A stretch of DNA of 64,000 nucleotides from Macrotrachela quadricornifera (taxonomy: Eukaryota; Rotifera; Eurotatoria; Philodinida; Philodinidae). A model generated the notes under the pieces. The model saw only the letters and a program-made list of their open reading frames with translations. It did not search any database and had not been told where the DNA came from. The position numbers and the translations under genes are program-made. Positions 45,124-57,070 of this stretch are shown here, piece after piece; within the stretch, counting starts at the first letter, position 1; every line of letters starts with the position of its first letter. The stretch lies in contig JAJEKB010021601.1 of NCBI GenBank assembly GCA_022393335.1, forward strand, positions 985,215-1,049,214. The letters run 5' to 3'.

Positions 45124-46920
45124 ATAAGACTAAGTATTAAAAATGAACGAAAAAACTGCATTCTAATTCATTTTGAATTTTAATATGTACTTCATTCTCA
45201 AGTTATTCATATTTCTATAAATGCAATTAGACATTAGTTAAGCAACGTGGAAGATTGCAGAAAGATGTTCGAGAGCATTGAAATAAAGGCTTAAATCATT
45301 CCTCTATTTTTCACTTAATTCTATCTGCCATGGAAATGATGGACTGGCTAGTTCCGCATAAGCACGGCTTCAGATAGTGATACTACAGAAACCGAATTGA
45401 CTACATCTGAATAACTGATCTGTCGTGTGATTAATTTGAAAACGATCGTTCGGAGTTCTCTAGTAAAATTTCAACACAATCTATGAGCCACCTAGCAAAA
45501 ATGTTATCAAGGAAAATTCTTCTTATATTAGGAGGAGAGAATTTGTGGGTTTATTAATTAAACGTGATGTATTTAGGGCTACTAGTGAGTGATGTCCCGT
45601 GAATTTACGAATGATGCTCCCACGGTGCTTTCTTTCTTACAGAGAGACTTATCTAGAAGAGAGATTGGGGGTGTCGATCTTCCTGAAAAATACACATATC
45701 TGGAAAATGATATAAATCGATCATATTTTGCTAGCCAAAACACTTTTTGAATATAATGACCCTTTCTAAAGACAGGTAATCACCCTTCCTCTACCTGTTA
45801 AAGTGTCTGGTTAGATGCCTGTTCCTACAGCTCTCGATTAGGCTTTCGAACACTCAAAAATTGATCAGGAAAGTGCTAAGCTCAGATAAAGACCTCGCCC
45901 TAACCCTCATTTTGCCTTCGCCCTCACTCTCATTCACAGCTTTGTCTTCATTTTCATCGTCATCCGCATCATTAAACCTGTTAATAGCACAAGAGCAACT
46001 ATCTGGAGAGTACCATTCGTGTTACAACGTCTCGTAGGATCGTCAACGAACGACTAGCAATAAGTTGAAAATCTATGTTAGACCTGATTTCATAGTACGA
46101 AAAGAGTTTTGAATATTTATCAAACGGGTGAACTTTATATATCGCGATATATCCTAAAAATCGAGTTATCGGATTTCAACACGAAGAGATCTCGACTACA
46201 ACTCCGTTATAAGAGGCTGGCGTTCTAATAGATCTCTTCAGGAAATTGCATCAGGATGAATTTCTTGTGGGTTCAGATGCTAGAGGACCTGTATCTAACA
46301 ATTTAAGATGGTAGCAAAGCGTAGCATTATCAACATTCTCTAATCATTATTATGCATCGCGTTTTCTATTCTAAGCGAAGACGAGTTCCGTCGTATCAAG
46401 ATTATCAAGCATTACAACTTTATAGTTGCGAAAGAAGCACACGTTTTACGATAATTCTTCAGTAAAATCTGTAAGAAAAAAGTTTAAGCGAAAATTACTG
46501 GGCAATATTATATCGTCGTCATTTCAACCGAATTGATGGTTTTAATCATAAATTTGTTCTACACGGACGAAAATTTCCTATCTATCTGAGGCAGATTAGA
46601 GTATTTCTACTTATTTTGCCACGCTTTATCAGTACACGTACATAAATCGTCGATTCTCTACTGTTCGTTAAGAACGTAGGTAACCTTAATAAAGGTACAT
46701 GATGTAATTATTCTAAATGTTAGGACATTAATTTTATTCTCTCGTGCATAATGTAAAGATAGTAAGCATACACGCAGTATACGATTATAAATTATTTTGG
46801 AAGTGTGTCTAAATGTGAAATCATTACTTCTGTTGTGAAATTACATCTTATATATGTATAATAAATAAAATGATTATTATAAATTTACCACTTTCAGACT
46901 AAAACAGAATCGTCGCAAAC
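45124..46920. other. Gene-free region upstream of the GC-rich gene
   Basis: No supported gene. Just before the ATG at 46921 the sequence TTACCACTTTCAG (ends 46897) is a good splice acceptor, which suggests a 5' UTR intron or trans-spliced leader for the next gene. Confidence 0.45.
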
Positions 46921-48345
46921 ATGGAAAACGAGTACACTTTGTTGCCGACTCTCCAGACGTGGTGCGGCATGGTACAGAACAACGGCAGGCCAGCCGTGCG
47001 TCCATATCCACCAGCCACATCAGCAGCAACGTTCAGAAAAATCATTGCCCGCAAGTGTTGCCACTTGAAACAGCAGCCGCTGAGTGAGGCCGACCTATCC
47101 AACAAGACTCTGCTGCACAACCTGAACGCTTGCACGTCGACTACGGTTAGCAAGGAGACGCTGCTGAAGTACATACGACAAAAGAAGCGCATCGACGTCG
47201 AACAAGCAGTTGCACTAGTCCTGTCCGTGGTGCCGACGAATGTTGCTGCCAAGGCGTTCAAGTGCGTCGAGTCAACGATGCTCAATAATGCGCACATGTG
47301 GCTAGATGATAAGGCTACTCTCGACGACAACGAAGACGCTCTCAGTGTGGATGAGCGCCGCCTGCTTCGAGTGCGACAATTTCTGTCCAAAATACTGTCA
47401 AAGAAGATAGGCAGCGACGATGAATTGCTGCCGACATTGAAGGGAATACGAAGACAACGCACAAGACTTGAGAACAATCAGCGTTTGGTTTTCAAGAGCA
47501 CACTTCTAGACAAGCTGGAGGATCATGAAAGACTCGTTTGGTCTGAGAATTGGAAAAATACGCCTCAAACCCGTCTCGATATTTCCTTCTCGGACGACAT
47601 GTATGTCATTAGCAAGAAAAACTTTGCGCGTCTTCAAGGCATGATCTATCAGCTGGAGGGCAACACGACGCCAACAGGTCAGTTTGTCAAGGAGGTGGCC
47701 AAGATCGAGCACCAAGTGCGTCACTCTGATGCACAGATGTTCGCGCTGGAGAGCACCAAGGATATGGTGGCACTCGCGTTCAGCTTCATGGCCCTGCAGA
47801 GACGTCTCCAGCTCAAAGTGGTCTCCAATTACGAGTGGACTGACTTCCTCAAGAAGGGCCAAGGAAGCGAGCTCATACAGAATCGACCCGATCTCGTGAC
47901 TACCTTCGAGCAAGTGCTTGCTGCCAGCGCGACCGATAAGGCGGCTCTGTGTGCGGTACGTGCGCCAATAGATAACGAGCTGTCATCATCGTCGAGGCAA
48001 AATGATGAGCTAAAGCGATTGACATGTCTAATCTGTGAACAAATGCGAAAGTACGTCGATGTTTTCGGTCAAGGCAAGTTCGAGAACTTGCGTTACAGCC
48101 GGGACGTGAGTGGAGGCTCGGGTCGAGGTCCCGTAGATGCGTACAACTTGCTAGTGGATTTGTTGGCCGAGGTGAAGATGCGCAGCCGTGGGCAAATCGA
48201 GGTGAAACCATGCTACAAGTTCCTGGCTAAGGATATAATGACCTGGAACCAAGCGTGGAACGATGATGCTTTTGCGCCAGGCCGCATTCCGGGATGGTTT
48301 TACTACCTAGGACTAGAAAACTCAAGTCATGTTAAATATTTTTAA
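46921..48345 (+). CDS. Intronless GC-rich orphan protein, 474 aa
   Basis: The frame runs 474 codons from ATG 46921 (context AAACATGGA) to TAA with no intron. Its base composition is unlike its surroundings: 47041-47100 has 34 G+C of 60 bases, whereas 46741-46800 has 19 of 60. Third positions are often G or C, unlike the AT-ending codons of the oxygenase, hydrolase and F-box genes. The product is soluble and mostly helical in character, with charged stretches (DERRLLRVRQFLSKILSKK). It has no signal peptide, membrane segment or recognisable domain, and ends GWFYYLGLENSSHVKYF. Possible origins are horizontal transfer, an old viral gene copy, a transposon accessory gene or a fast-evolving host gene; I cannot choose. 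A polyadenylation signal AATAAA follows at 48650. The open, undamaged frame suggests selection or recent arrival. Confidence 0.75.
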   Translation: MENEYTLLPTLQTWCGMVQNNGRPAVRPYPPATSAATFRKIIARKCCHLKQQPLSEADLSNKTLLHNLNACTSTTVSKETLLKYIRQKKRIDVEQAVALVLSVVPTNVAAKAFKCVESTMLNNAHMWLDDKATLDDNEDALSVDERRLLRVRQFLSKILSKKIGSDDELLPTLKGIRRQRTRLENNQRLVFKSTLLDKLEDHERLVWSENWKNTPQTRLDISFSDDMYVISKKNFARLQGMIYQLEGNTTPTGQFVKEVAKIEHQVRHSDAQMFALESTKDMVALAFSFMALQRRLQLKVVSNYEWTDFLKKGQGSELIQNRPDLVTTFEQVLAASATDKAALCAVRAPIDNELSSSSRQNDELKRLTCLICEQMRKYVDVFGQGKFENLRYSRDVSGGSGRGPVDAYNLLVDLLAEVKMRSRGQIEVKPCYKFLAKDIMTWNQAWNDDAFAPGRIPGWFYYLGLENSSHVKYF

Positions 48346-49065
48346 GTTTTTTTTTTGCTAAAATCTGTTAATTAATCAATAGGACGGGGACCTATTTCCG
48401 AACAAAATCGGTCCTATTTGGAAATGTCATGTTCCTCGGACATGATACACTCTCTTTCCTCCTCGATGCATTTGTTTTGCATTCATACTCCTCTCATATT
48501 CTTCCTCCTTCATACACATATACATCCTTCTCCATTCTTCATATATGTTTTGTTTGTTTTGCTCCACCGCCCGCACATTCTTTCTCTTCCTTTTTGAAAG
48601 TATATACAGCTGGTGTCTTTCTGCTTGAGTAAGTGTCTTCTCTTTTCCCAATAAACATCATCTTCACAGAAAAGTATCGAAAAACTTCACTATCTTATAT
48701 ACTTTTTCTCTATTACTCAACCGCATACCGCTACCTTTTTTCAGCATAGATAGTTCATGATATACTCTACAAAAATGCAAAGACATAAAGGTTTGAAATG
48801 CTTGGCTAATACCTTAGCACAAAAATAATATGATATTTCTGTAGCCAATATATAGCGTTTCAGCAAGTAAATACCCTTCATCGCCGCTATTTGACAAGAC
48901 ATCGGCACCATTTTTCCAGCGTAGATAGCCGTTGATATGTCCTACAAAACTGCATACACGTGAGGTCTCGAAATGCCTGAGCAGCACTCTTTAAACAAGG
49001 CACTATGGTTTTTGTATCTATCAATTACTTAGGGCGTACCAAAAGTTCGTTTGCTGGTGTTTTTC
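48346..49065. other. Probable 3' UTR and intergenic DNA
   Basis: The first 300 bp are pyrimidine-rich and end at AATAAA (48650-48655), so this is probably the 3' UTR of the GC-rich gene. Overlapping open frames on both strands here (48,427-48,651) are a product of the skewed composition. The rest is AT-rich with no feature. Confidence 0.45.
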
Positions 49066-49910
49066 AGACGTATAATAAGCTTTAAAAAACTTTCTTTCTA
49101 TGTAGTCTGATAGAGAAAGAATGCTCTATTTTTCTATGCCATTTGATCATACTTCAACTAATAGAATGATAATGAATTTTCGATAAGACTGTTTTCGTAA
49201 TGATTTCTGTTCGTAGGTACAAGATCATAACGGACGAGTTAGGCTAGTTTTCAACCCCTCAAAGCATTAAATCCACAACTACAATATATCATAAGATGCG
49301 GAATAAAAATCTTTACACTCAAACATGACCACTTATTTTATGGTAACAGTTTTCGTTTTCGAAATGGACATAGTTTCCAGAGAGCAAATTTTCCGCATCG
49401 GGAAAATTGATCGCACAGAAATTTCTCCTTTTTAAAGATAATTACAATAAGTTTTGCTATGACGATTGTAGAGCTGTTCATGGTACATCTTGTGGTGTAT
49501 TTTGTTTTCTTTTAGTAAAGCATATTAAGTGATGAAACGATTAAATACAAAAAATGCATTCACCACATATCAGAAATATTATCTAATTCTTATGGTCGAA
49601 TATTTGATTTCACAAAATTTTGTCTATTTTGGAAACAAAAAGTGCATCCATATAATAAGTAACTTTATACCAACCGTAAAACTTTTCATACGTATCCTAT
49701 GGCATATTTTGACTATTAATACAATGTATTAAGTGATTGGATATTGTAAGACAAAACTTAGTTGAGCATAAACGATAACGAAAAGAATTTAATCGAAAAT
49801 TCATTACCATCCTATTAGTTGAAGTATGATCAAATGGCATAAAAAACAGAGCGTTCTTTTCTCTATCAGACTATCTAGAAAGAAAGTTTCTTAAAGACTA
49901 TTATACGTCT
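49066..49910. repeat. Large palindromic element, 845 bp
   Basis: The outer arms of about 135 bp are well conserved: AGACGTATAATA at 49066 is mirrored by TATTATACGTCT at 49899. CCATTTGATCATACTTCAAC near 49140 is mirrored by GTTGAAGTATGATCAAATGG near 49818. Weaker inverted similarity continues inward almost to the centre. It abuts the gene remnant that begins at 49,928. Confidence 0.7.
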
Positions 49911-49927
49911 TAGTAGCACATTTCACC

Positions 49928-51710
49928 TGGCCACAAGCTGTTTCAATCATCTCGGCGTTAATTCAGATATGTGAAAATAGTAGCGATGGTTGTGATACAC
50001 CAATCAGATATGCAACATGTTCTACTAATCACAAAATTATCTTTGAAGTTGGGATCATAAATATAATACTTGAGCATGCCCAAGACCTCATGAAGGAAAC
50101 AGAATACTGATTAACAACATTTGATCAATATTCTAAATTCTTAGGTTCAATGGTTGCTCGTATTAAAAACATCTTCAATAAATTTGGTCACGATCTTTAC
50201 AAATAAGAAATTCAAGCTCTTCGTAATATTCTATTTCATCATATACAAACAGTTAATTTAACCCACAGTTATTGCACGTTCAGCAACAACCATGACAATG
50301 AAAATCTTACCGATATGGAAACTTTGAAGAATTGGACTGAAAAGATTATTTATTCTACACTTCTTTCGATTGATCAACGATTTCATAATGATTACAACAA
50401 TGATGAAGTGTTTAAAAATCGATTATTAAATATATATTGTACTCCAATGTTATATAAACATGTAGGATCTGACCAGAAAATACATGAAAAAATTGATGAA
50501 CTACCGTTATCGTTTCCAAAACTAAAAAATGAAATACGGCAAGTGCGCATTATAACAAAGAGTACAAATAATAGTGCCAAACAAAATGATGACAATGGGA
50601 AAATGGTCGATGGACTTTCTCTGTTAGACATTGTTAAATACAGGGTAGAGAATAATTTTTTCCAGCGGTGTATCGCTAAAATTTCAAATAGAGTCAATAA
50701 TGAATTAAAATGAGGTTTATTCATGCTAAATTGTAAGGATTATGTAAATATTATGATCTTTTGCAGTGAAAAAGTAAGGTGTCATTGATTGGAAAATAGA
50801 TGAAACATTTTTGTTGGATATTTTACATGATTCAATAGAGATCGTCGAGCTCTGCAAAGCTGTATATATGCGAATTCTTGATGGACATTTTACAAACGAT
50901 ATTCGGAAAGCATATTCCATTCTAATTAAGGTTTTGATATGACCATTCGATACGAGAAAGTTATTCTTTTTCGATCTGTGCAAGGTGCACCATTCTACCT
51001 TGTTCTCTTCAGAAGTTATAAAGGTTTTCCTGAGATCTCGATTTCGACTAATTCAACTGTGATTGTTCGGAAAAGTACCTGGTAGATGTAATTCATTATG
51101 CTGAGTTTAGTGGTGATATTTGTTTTTTGATTTGAATTGATTTGACAGTATAATCTTGATATATTGGAAATCATTAGTAATTGCAGCACAACAGGATGAA
51201 TGTGACATGTTGGAAAAATTAAGATTACAGTGCCAAATCAAATTCACATAAAAAAAACTTACTTTTACCTAGGTACTTTTCTGAATGAACTCAGTTGAAT
51301 TGGCCGAAATCGGGTTCTCAGGAAAACCTTTATAATCTCTGAAGAGAACAAGATAGAATGGTGCGCCTTGCCCAGATCAAAAGAGAATCATTTTTCTTAT
51401 CGAATGGTCATATCAAAACCTTGATTAGAATAGAATATGCCGTCCCAATACCGTTTTGTAAAATGCCCATCATGAATTTACCTAATTGGTCAATTATTGG
51501 CCAATCAAGTGTTAGCATAGAATTATTTGCTTCACATTTTTTTTGAATCCTGAAAACCGCAGATCAATAGCTACTTCCGTTCTTCACTTATTAGACAAAC
51601 AAGCAACTGTATTATATTTTGAAATGGATAGTAATATCAATGTCATTGACTTTGGTATTGGTCGTCATGTATGCAACGAGAACAAACTCATTTCTATTGT
51701 TAGAAATCGT
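49928..51710 (+). pseudogene. Decaying remnant of an unrecognised host gene
   Basis: One frame reads WPQAVSIISALIQICENS, then to KETEY, TGA (50108), LTTFDQYSKFLGSMVARI, TAA (50204), and then an open stretch (50207-50713) through METLKNWTEKIIYSTLL. Coding-like sequence in another frame follows after a plausible acceptor at about 50,766 (WKIDETFLLDILHDSIEIVE...). It runs into a palindromic element at 50,872. After the element, 51,547-51,710 reads NPENRRSIATSVLHLLDKQ and DFGIGRHVCNENKL. The amino-acid composition is that of a large soluble protein. I do not recognise the family. In-frame stops and the inserted palindrome argue that it is dead, although exon boundaries could explain some breaks. 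Confidence 0.5.
50872..51478. repeat. Palindromic element inside the gene remnant
   Basis: Arms of about 240 bp (50872-51125 and 51240-51478) are strongly similar inverted copies. TATAAAGGTTTTCCTGAGAT near 51017 is mirrored by a TCTCAGGAAAACCTTTATAA block near 51318, and TGGTCATATCAAAACCTT near 51405 mirrors AAGGTTTTGATATGACCA near 50928. It lies inside what reads as one coding remnant. Confidence 0.75.
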
Positions 51711-51714
51711 TAGA

Positions 51715-53327
51715 AATCAATATGAGATCCTAAGAATATCAAAAGTAATTGAAAATGGATCGATAATTAGCCGTTTCCGCATACTGTCAGAAGCCATGAG
51801 AAATGATTATTCCTATAGCACTGGAAGCGATCAGTAGTAAGATTAAAAGTGACATCTTGGTTTCTGTTTTGGATTTCTTTGATTCTCAATAATGTTCAAT
51901 ACTACTACACCGTGTACATTTGGTACGTTGTTTAATTAGGATATCGATGTCGATGTTAACATTATTTTTCTTCCACATTCCTCACTTATGTATTATACAT
52001 GCCATTGACGACATTTATCGATAATGTTTAAAAAAGGGCCCGAGAAAAATATTGAAATGATTCTTATCTTAAATACAAAGTTTTTTTGATCGAAAGTCTT
52101 TCTTATCAACTTCATCGACATATTTAAATCATACAAGAAAACTTTTTATTTAATGTCATGATTTTTAATATTTGGATTTATTTTTGTTCTGCATAAAAAT
52201 TATTAGGAATGAACAGTTCCAGTAAACCGATTATCGAATAACGACTCACGAAGGAATGTTCGCAACTGTCAAATTTCTTCTGAATTCAGATTTAATGCAT
52301 AAAGTAGATGCCATTAAAGTACTAAAAACCCCAAAAGAATAAGTACCAATAAGTCTTCCCTCCAGAGCTATAGACATTTTACTGAAATTTTAGCCCGAGA
52401 TTTTGCCCACATAAAGGCCTATTATTGAGTAGAATTCCCTAAAAATGTCTGCTCAAAACAACGTTCTTCTCTCAAGATATCGAAGTTTTAAAGGAACAGA
52501 AAAATTTAGTGTCTTTCATGGAATCTTAGTGATTTTCAATACTTTAACATCTCGAAAGAAGAAGATTATTTTGAGCTGAAATTTTCAATTCAAAAGTTAT
52601 AAGATTTTCTTCCACGTGCCTTTTTTAATTTTTCATAGTGTTTTTTAACATGTAAAAGTTTATATTGTCCAAGAATTTAAAATTTGAATAGATGTTTTTG
52701 ATTAAAAGTGTTAAATCAAGAAAGCTTACTAATACATCTACCTGTAATTTAGTTTTGATCACATTGTTAATATGAAAAGTCTACTTTCAAAACAAAACCT
52801 TTGCAGTCAATAAAAAAGAGGCTAGATTATATCATGAATGTAAATTTTATTGAAAGATATATTCCATAACATATGTCTGAAGTTGTAATCACAGTCGAAT
52901 CAAAAATAGAAATCAATATATGAAAAAGTGATCTATTAAATTCCTTGATTGTAGATTCAAACTACTGTCCTGAGAACAAACACACATTTATTTTAGGAAT
53001 TAAGATCTCGACTACACCCAAGTGGTTAGCACTAAAAAGACTTTTTTGCTTTGATCTATATTTGAATTACTACACTGCTGACAAACACGCATATAGATAG
53101 CCATTTCGAAATTCAGACCGTAACTACAATCAAAAGAATTTCTTTTTCTTTGATCAAAAAAGTACTGTTCTTCAGTTTATGTTATCATTATTTTTATTCA
53201 TAAAGCTCATAATACTAGCATTTTATAACTCTTCAATTTTTTTTAAGAAAAGTTGAGTTATTCTAGATGTACCAAAAGAAACATTCGTGTTTATTAACAT
53301 AAGGATAATATATACATTAATTAATTA
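51715..53327. other. Gene-free AT-rich DNA with a small palindrome
   Basis: No supported gene. A 127-bp diverged palindrome is at 52447-52573, where GCTCAAAACAACGTTCTTCT is mirrored by AGAAGAAGATTATTTTGAGC. Confidence 0.45.
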
Positions 53328-55316
53328 TTAATTTAAAATATCATGACGAATGACATCATATGATTTCCATTGTAAATAGATTTTATTACATAAATGTTTA
53401 ATTGTGTAATTATGACATAATTTTTCAAAATTAATCATATCTTGTAATTCGTTGACTATCTTATCATTTACTGACTGAATAGAAAGACATAAGATATGGA
53501 GATGAGATATGCGTTTGCGATTTTGCATTAAAATCAATCTTGTGAATAATATCAGATCAATATCATTCACACAGCCAATCTCGAGATATTGCATATTGGA
53601 ACAAAAATCAATAAGAAACTGAATTTGTGCGAATTCAGTCACATATTGTATATTTACTTTTATAATTTTATTGGCATTTGTTAATGAATAATGCATAGAT
53701 GCTTGTCTATCAGATGTACATTTTGTTTTTCGCAATATTAATGACCAAATTCTTAATGAATTAAGATTTGGTAAATAATATATAAGATCAATTAATGTCT
53801 CAACAAAAATTCCATTGTATAAAACATCTAGTTGAGTAATTTGAAGTAAATTAAAAAGAGTAATTGTATTATCTGTAAATAATTCTTTATATTCTCCATA
53901 AGAAGGTGCACTAATAGCATGTTTAATATCTGATGAAATATCATATTTTGTTAAAATTAATTTAATATTTTGATTAGAATATGCATTAATTTTTGGAATT
54001 TCATGGAATTTTTTTCTAAATAAAAATATAAAAAATTTTAATAAAATAAGATAAATTTTATTATTTTACTTCTGTTGTGATTGAATCGAATAGATAATTT
54101 CACTCCATGACCAATCATTTAGATCTATTATTAATTCAAAAATATATTTTTGCATGTTCCAAAATGAAGAAGTAAATTGATTAATTAATTTATGATATTC
54201 TGTTACTTCAAAATCATCATCAATAAATTCATGATGTTGAAGAGAAAATTCTCTTAAATATGGTATATATTCTATAATTAATCGTTCCCATCGATCAGGA
54301 TCAAGATAAGTCACATCCCAATAAGTAATCATACGTAATACTTCTAATCTTAAAGAAATTTTTCTTATAAATATTTCTAATTTATCAAATACAACATAAC
54401 ATTCAGATATACAAATATATATTAAATTCGGTAGATTAATCTCGATTTCTCTAACAATATTCTCATTTGTTCGAATTAATTCTCGACAAGTCAAATGACA
54501 TAATCGTGGTGTATAAGAAAGTATAAGAATAAGATCATTAAGACTACATGAATGATTAATAATTAGATATTCAATAGAACTAAATTGATCATTATTAGCA
54601 ATTGGTAATCGAATAAATGGTTCATATATTTCAGAATAAATTCTAATATATTTTAATAGAGGTAAGTTAAAAACTAAATTATATATATCAGTAAAATCTT
54701 TTAAATTATAATTAATACCAAGAACTAATGATAATAAACGTGGTAATGATATTAAAACAGATAAACATTGAAATTGATCATTTGATTTAATATTAGTTAA
54801 AATAAGTGATTCAAGATGAGAAAATGAAGAATTAAAAGTTATTAATCGAAATAATCGATCAATATTCGATATATACATTAAACGAAGTGAAATAATTTGA
54901 TGTTTTTGTTGAGATATAATATTTATAGAATCATGATGAATATCTTTATTAATAAAAGGTAAAAGATTAATTTTGAGTTGAAGAATAGATGAAGAAAGTA
55001 TATTTTGAAAACGACGATTAAGATTTGAAAATGATTGATAGATTTCACAACCATCGAGATAATCAAATATTTCATAGAATATTTCATTTGACAAATCTTC
55101 AATATAAGTTAATGATTTTCTGTATAAAAAAATAATAAATAAGAATAAAATTGTTTTTTCTTATTACTTACTTTTCTTGATTCCATAATTCTACAAAGAT
55201 TACAAAATAAATTTAAAATAAATCGAATATATGTTTAACTTACTACATAATTGCTTTATCTTCTCAATATAAGTTTCATATTTGTGCGATTGCCTTTTAT
55301 CATTGATCATACTCAT
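53328..55316 (-). CDS. F-box protein with leucine-rich C-terminal region
   Basis: There are four exons: 55244-55316, a 19-nt micro-exon 55172-55190, 54070-55119 and 53328-54015. They are separated by GT-AG introns of 53, 52 and 54 bp. The spliced frame is 1830 nt and encodes 609 aa, and the reading frame is kept across every junction. Residues about 36-75 (YIEDLSNEIFYEIFDYLDGC, then SFSNLNRRFQNIL) match an F-box, the motif that docks on Skp1 in SCF ubiquitin ligases. The rest is Leu/Ile-rich with irregular LRR-like periodicity (SHLESLILTNI, LPRLLSLVLGIN, LPNLIYICISEC), which would bind the substrate. Such divergent F-box/LRR proteins form large families in bdelloid rotifers (from general knowledge). 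The target is unknown. It stands alone with no close same-strand neighbour. Confidence 0.88.
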
Positions 55317-55836
55317 GTTAAAAATCAATTAAATTCTAAAATAACAACAAGTATAGTATATTGTACACATTAGATATAGACGTGACAAGCATTTTCTTTG
55401 ACTAATTTAAATACAGGAAGTGTTCTTAGATATATACGGAGGTGTATATGGTAATAAGTCATGACTTCTATACTTTTCTTTATTTTATCATACTTACATA
55501 AAGGAAGAAAAAGAAAAAAAAGTATTTTATTTCATTAAAGTACAAGACATTGTCGACAATTTTTTTCTCTTATGTGAGACGATTTGAATGACTCATTGGT
55601 GACTAATATTTTTGAAATACTGAATACAAAGCCATGATTGAGTCATTTGATAGTTGGAAAAAACAATAGCAAATAAAATATTTTTTTTTATAAAGTTGAA
55701 AAGAAAAATAGGAAATTCTATAAATACAATACAATATGTCGAGAGCTTTTTAGATCAAAAATAAAATAAATTCATTAATCATTTTCAGAAATAAAAACAA
55801 TTCTAATCATAATAATATTATTTCGATCGTTTATAC

Positions 55837-56152
55837 CAGTGTCCGACACGGGTCACTTTTTTTGTGGCCTGACCCGATCCGAGCTTATCGTAACCCAACT
55901 CAACCCGACCCGACGAAAAGGATAATTTTTAGCCAATAAAAGCGAATTTTTTTCAGTCATTGAGAATCTTTTGAGTAAATCAATACATATTCTCTCGATA
56001 TTCGAAATAAAGAAATAATTATCTCCTCGAAAGTTGCTTCCTTTCTTATGTAACGTTCGAAATTTTTAGAACTTTTGTGACCCGACTCTACCCGACCCGA
56101 TCCGAGTTCAATTGTATTTTTCGTGATCCGATCCGACTCGAGTCGGACGCTG
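55837..56152. mobile_element. hAT-like MITE with ACCCGA-rich ends
   Basis: The inverted ends CAGTGTCCGACACGGGTC (left) and, complemented, CAGCGTCCGACTCGAGTC (right) match at 15 of 18 positions. Flanks GTTTATAC (55829-55836) and GTTTACAC (56153-56160) match at 7 of 8. Subterminal ACCCGACCCGA motifs occur at both ends in opposite orientation. No coding capacity; 316 bp. Confidence 0.8.
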
Positions 56153-56325
56153 GTTTACACAAAAGATAACACTGACGACGGAGGTATAGGTATTGTAAGT
56201 TGAAGAGGCTAGATATTTTTACATCAAAAGAAAGCTCTTAGCGCTAACATAACAAGATTAAAATATTAGCGATTCGTAGCTTGCCTAGACGGAGATATTT
56301 TACCCTAGTCGAACTATTTTTAGCA

Positions 56326-56370
56326 AGCGCATGACATTCTTGACTTTCTTGAGCCTGAATGTCATGCGCT
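56326..56370. other. Perfect 14-bp hairpin
   Basis: AGCGCATGACATTC (56326-56339) and GAATGTCATGCGCT (56357-56370) form a perfect stem around a 17-base loop. A second stem (GATCACC with GGTGATC) lies 28 bp downstream (56,399-56,424). No T run follows, and the function is unknown. It could be the residue of a small foldback element. Confidence 0.5.
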
Positions 56371-56544
56371 ATGGACACATCTTGAGTCAAGACTTGCGAT
56401 CACCAAAAAACTAAAGCGCTGGTGATCCTTGTTCCATCGCTTATTGTTCTTATTAATGCACTTGAATTCTTGTTCAAGCACTTGTGCTTTATGATCAAGC
56501 AAGTATACAATAGTTGGATCATAGACGTGTTAGTTGTTTTCCGT

Positions 56545-57070
56545 TTTTCCCTCGACTGTAGGGAGGCTCATATGAAAAAAACTGAAATGAGTTTGTGTGT
56601 CTGTGTTTGTGGTAGGTCAAAGGTCAAAAGAACACATGTTTTTTTAGATACAGGTCAAACTTTCAGCAAAGGTTTTCGGGGTCGAGGAATCGATTGGTAT
56701 CATTAGTTTTTTCTTTTTTTGACCCTCATGATTATTTTTTTACCAAAAATGTTTTTTTGACTCTCAAGATTATTTTTTTTTCCGAAAAATGCTTTTTTGA
56801 CCCTCATGATCATTCCCTCGACTGAAGGGAGGGTCATATAAAAAAAAAACAGTTTGCTTGCTTGCTTGTCGGCGGGATCAATGGTCAAAAAAACATGTTC
56901 TTAGAAAAATCTCTCAAAGAATCAAACTTCACGCTTGACTCAACGCTTAAGGTGTGACCAAAGGTTTTTGGGGTCGGGGAATCGAATGGTACTATCAGTT
57001 TTTGAATTTTTCCAAATAATTTTTTTTGCTAAAAAAAGGCTTTTTTCAAGAAAAGAATGATCTATGTTAT
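56545..57070 (+). repeat. Dispersed repeat family A, copies 2
   Basis: Two head-to-tail units begin with TTCCCTCGACTGTAGGGAGG (56549) and TTCCCTCGACTGAAGGGAGG (56814). The first contains GGGGTCGAGGAATCGATTGG. The second ends with TGCTAAAAAAAGGCTTTTTT and CAAGAAAAGAATGA, nearly as in the copy at 11,050-11,290. A TTTTTTTGACCCTCATGAT unit is repeated three times between them (56,714-56,812). Confidence 0.65.

Noticed and set aside
47506..47913. Long minus-strand frames opposite the 474-codon gene (also 46,899-47,477 and 47,900-48,211)
   Set aside because: They are antisense shadows caused by the GC-rich codon use of the plus-strand gene.
48427..48651. Overlapping open frames on both strands after the GC-rich gene
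   Set aside because: They arise from pyrimidine-rich 3' UTR sequence that lacks stop codons, and a poly(A) signal follows.
51358..51546. Plus-strand frame of 62 codons
   Set aside because: It lies mostly in the right arm of the 50,872-51,478 palindrome and mirrors the minus-strand frame in the left arm.
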